NCBI GenBank assembly: GCA_910587715.1
Contig: CAJUMV010000015.1
Span: 16,256-80,255, forward strand
Direction of reading: 5' to 3'
Length of the DNA stretch: 64,000 bases
From: an uncultured Lachnospiraceae bacterium
GTDB lineage: Bacteria; Bacillota; Clostridia; Lachnospirales; Lachnospiraceae
This document shows positions 63,550-64,000 of the stretch, in pieces; the first letter of the stretch is position 1; each line of letters starts with the position of its first letter. A program made the position numbers and the translations under genes. The notes beneath the pieces are model-generated. The model was not told the DNA's origin. It worked only from the letters and a program-made list of their open reading frames with translations, and did no database searches.

Positions 63550-63579
63550 CCGCAGTAAATTCCTTCGCAATTATCTGCA

Positions 63580-63618
63580 CGAGCGCTGCTTTGCAGGCTC
63601 GCACGGGATTATCCCGTG
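63580..63618 (+). repeat. tandem hairpins after xerD
   Basis: CGAGC-CTGC (63580-63589) pairs with GCAG-GCTCG (63593-63601), a relative of the units in the spoIIIAC-AD gap. CACGGGAT (63602-63609) then pairs with ATCCCGTG (63611-63618). No T-run follows. The stretch 63620-63700 is AT-rich with nothing else clear. Confidence 0.6.
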
Positions 63619-63701
63619 GAGGAAAAGGAGAAATGCATATAGAGCCGGTTTATATATAACCCGAAATAATAAAATGATATAAATTTTGCACAAAATAATA
63701 A

Positions 63702-63849
63702 GTTAGCATTCCCTAACGTATTGGTTAGTATGATGAAACTTGGGTAAGTTATGAAAATAGCATTGACAGGAATGAAGGAAGGTCATATTATAATATAAGG
63801 TTAGCGAATGCTAACTTATGTTTAACACATAAGGTTAGTGAAAACTAAT
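63702..63849 (+). promoter_or_regulatory. feoA promoter with three DtxR-like palindromes
   Basis: TTGACA (63763-63768) and TATTAT (63786-63791) are 17 bases apart. Sites of the form GTTAG-N6-CTAA lie at 63702-63717, 63800-63815 (perfect GTTAGC-GAAT-GCTAAC) and 63834-63849. The second covers the expected transcription start. This resembles DtxR/IdeR/MntR operators, consistent with iron control of feoA. Confidence 0.75.
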
Positions 63850-63876
63850 ACATATTCAAAAGAAGGTGAATACATG

Positions 63877-64000
63877 ATGCCGCTTACATTAGCAGAAGTC
63901 GGAGAGGAAAACATTATCAGAAAAATCGGAGGAAAACAGGAAGTCAAGGCACATCTGGAGAACCTCGGTTTTGTTGTGGGAGGGGCGGTCACTGTAATAA
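63877..64000 (+). CDS. feoA: ferrous iron transport protein A, partial
   Basis: N-terminal 41 residues only, cut by the window end. MPLTLAEVGEENIIRKIGG and LENLGFVVGGAVTVI match the SH3-like FeoA fold. Of two adjacent ATGs, 63877 has the better spacing to AAGGTGA. FeoB would be expected just beyond the window. Confidence 0.85.
   Translation, partial: MPLTLAEVGEENIIRKIGGKQEVKAHLENLGFVVGGAVTVI

Overview
The window looks like chromosomal core DNA from a spore-former of the class Clostridia, most likely a Lachnospiraceae member. This is inferred from gene content and order: a complete spoIIIAA-AH operon, spoIVB, spoIIM, argR-recN-spoIVB, xseAB-ispA-dxs-tlyA-nadK, yicC-remA-gmk-rpoZ, and pgsA-cinA-recA-recX-rny. 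Most genes lie on the plus strand; only a PHP-domain gene (14.7-15.5 kb) and rqcH (44.9-46.7 kb) lie on the minus strand. I saw no tRNA or rRNA genes, prophage, IS element or CRISPR array. FeoA is cut by the right edge.

Layout. 0.2-7.6 kb: alpha/beta hydrolase, then a dgt-dnaG-rpoD-trmK macromolecular-synthesis cluster and a uridine-kinase-like gene. 7.7-8.0 kb: RNase P RNA. 8.2-14.7 kb: accessory genes (secreted trypsin-like protein, aldose-epimerase-like, ABC pair, two CobW-type GTPases, a membrane protein). 15.7-20.8 kb: the spoIIIA operon. 20.9-25.4 kb: deoB, prfC, a secreted transglutaminase-like protein and an Asp23 protein. 25.5-35.5 kb: nusB through spoIVB, covering DNA repair, isoprenoid synthesis, NADP supply, arginine control and sporulation. 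35.6-40.1 kb: a possible carbohydrate island of GH26 glycosidase, chemoreceptor and LacI regulator. 40.3-46.7 kb: a receiver-less Spo0A-like protein, glgA, a flippase, an MBL lipoprotein and rqcH. 46.9-57.9 kb: yicC-remA-gmk-rpoZ-rimO-pgsA-cinA, a low-complexity membrane protein, recA-recX and rny. 58.1-64 kb: aminotransferase, nudF, a membrane sulfatase-like enzyme, spoIIM, xerD and feoA.

The most unusual items are: (1) a 175-residue protein that is essentially the Spo0A DNA-binding domain without a receiver, while the usual spo0A position after spoIVB is held by unrelated genes; (2) an intergenic structured repeat of about 95-112 bp found three times, with compensatory changes in its stems, one copy probably forming the leader of that spo0A-like gene; (3) a CobW-type GTPase apparently fused to a YcgQ/TIGR03943-like C-terminal domain, next to a very His-rich CobW GTPase; (4) a Tyr/Gln/Gly repeat protein between cinA and recA. 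Promoters, SOS boxes, DtxR-like operators and other leader hairpins are listed separately. All family assignments come from reading motifs; no database search was run.
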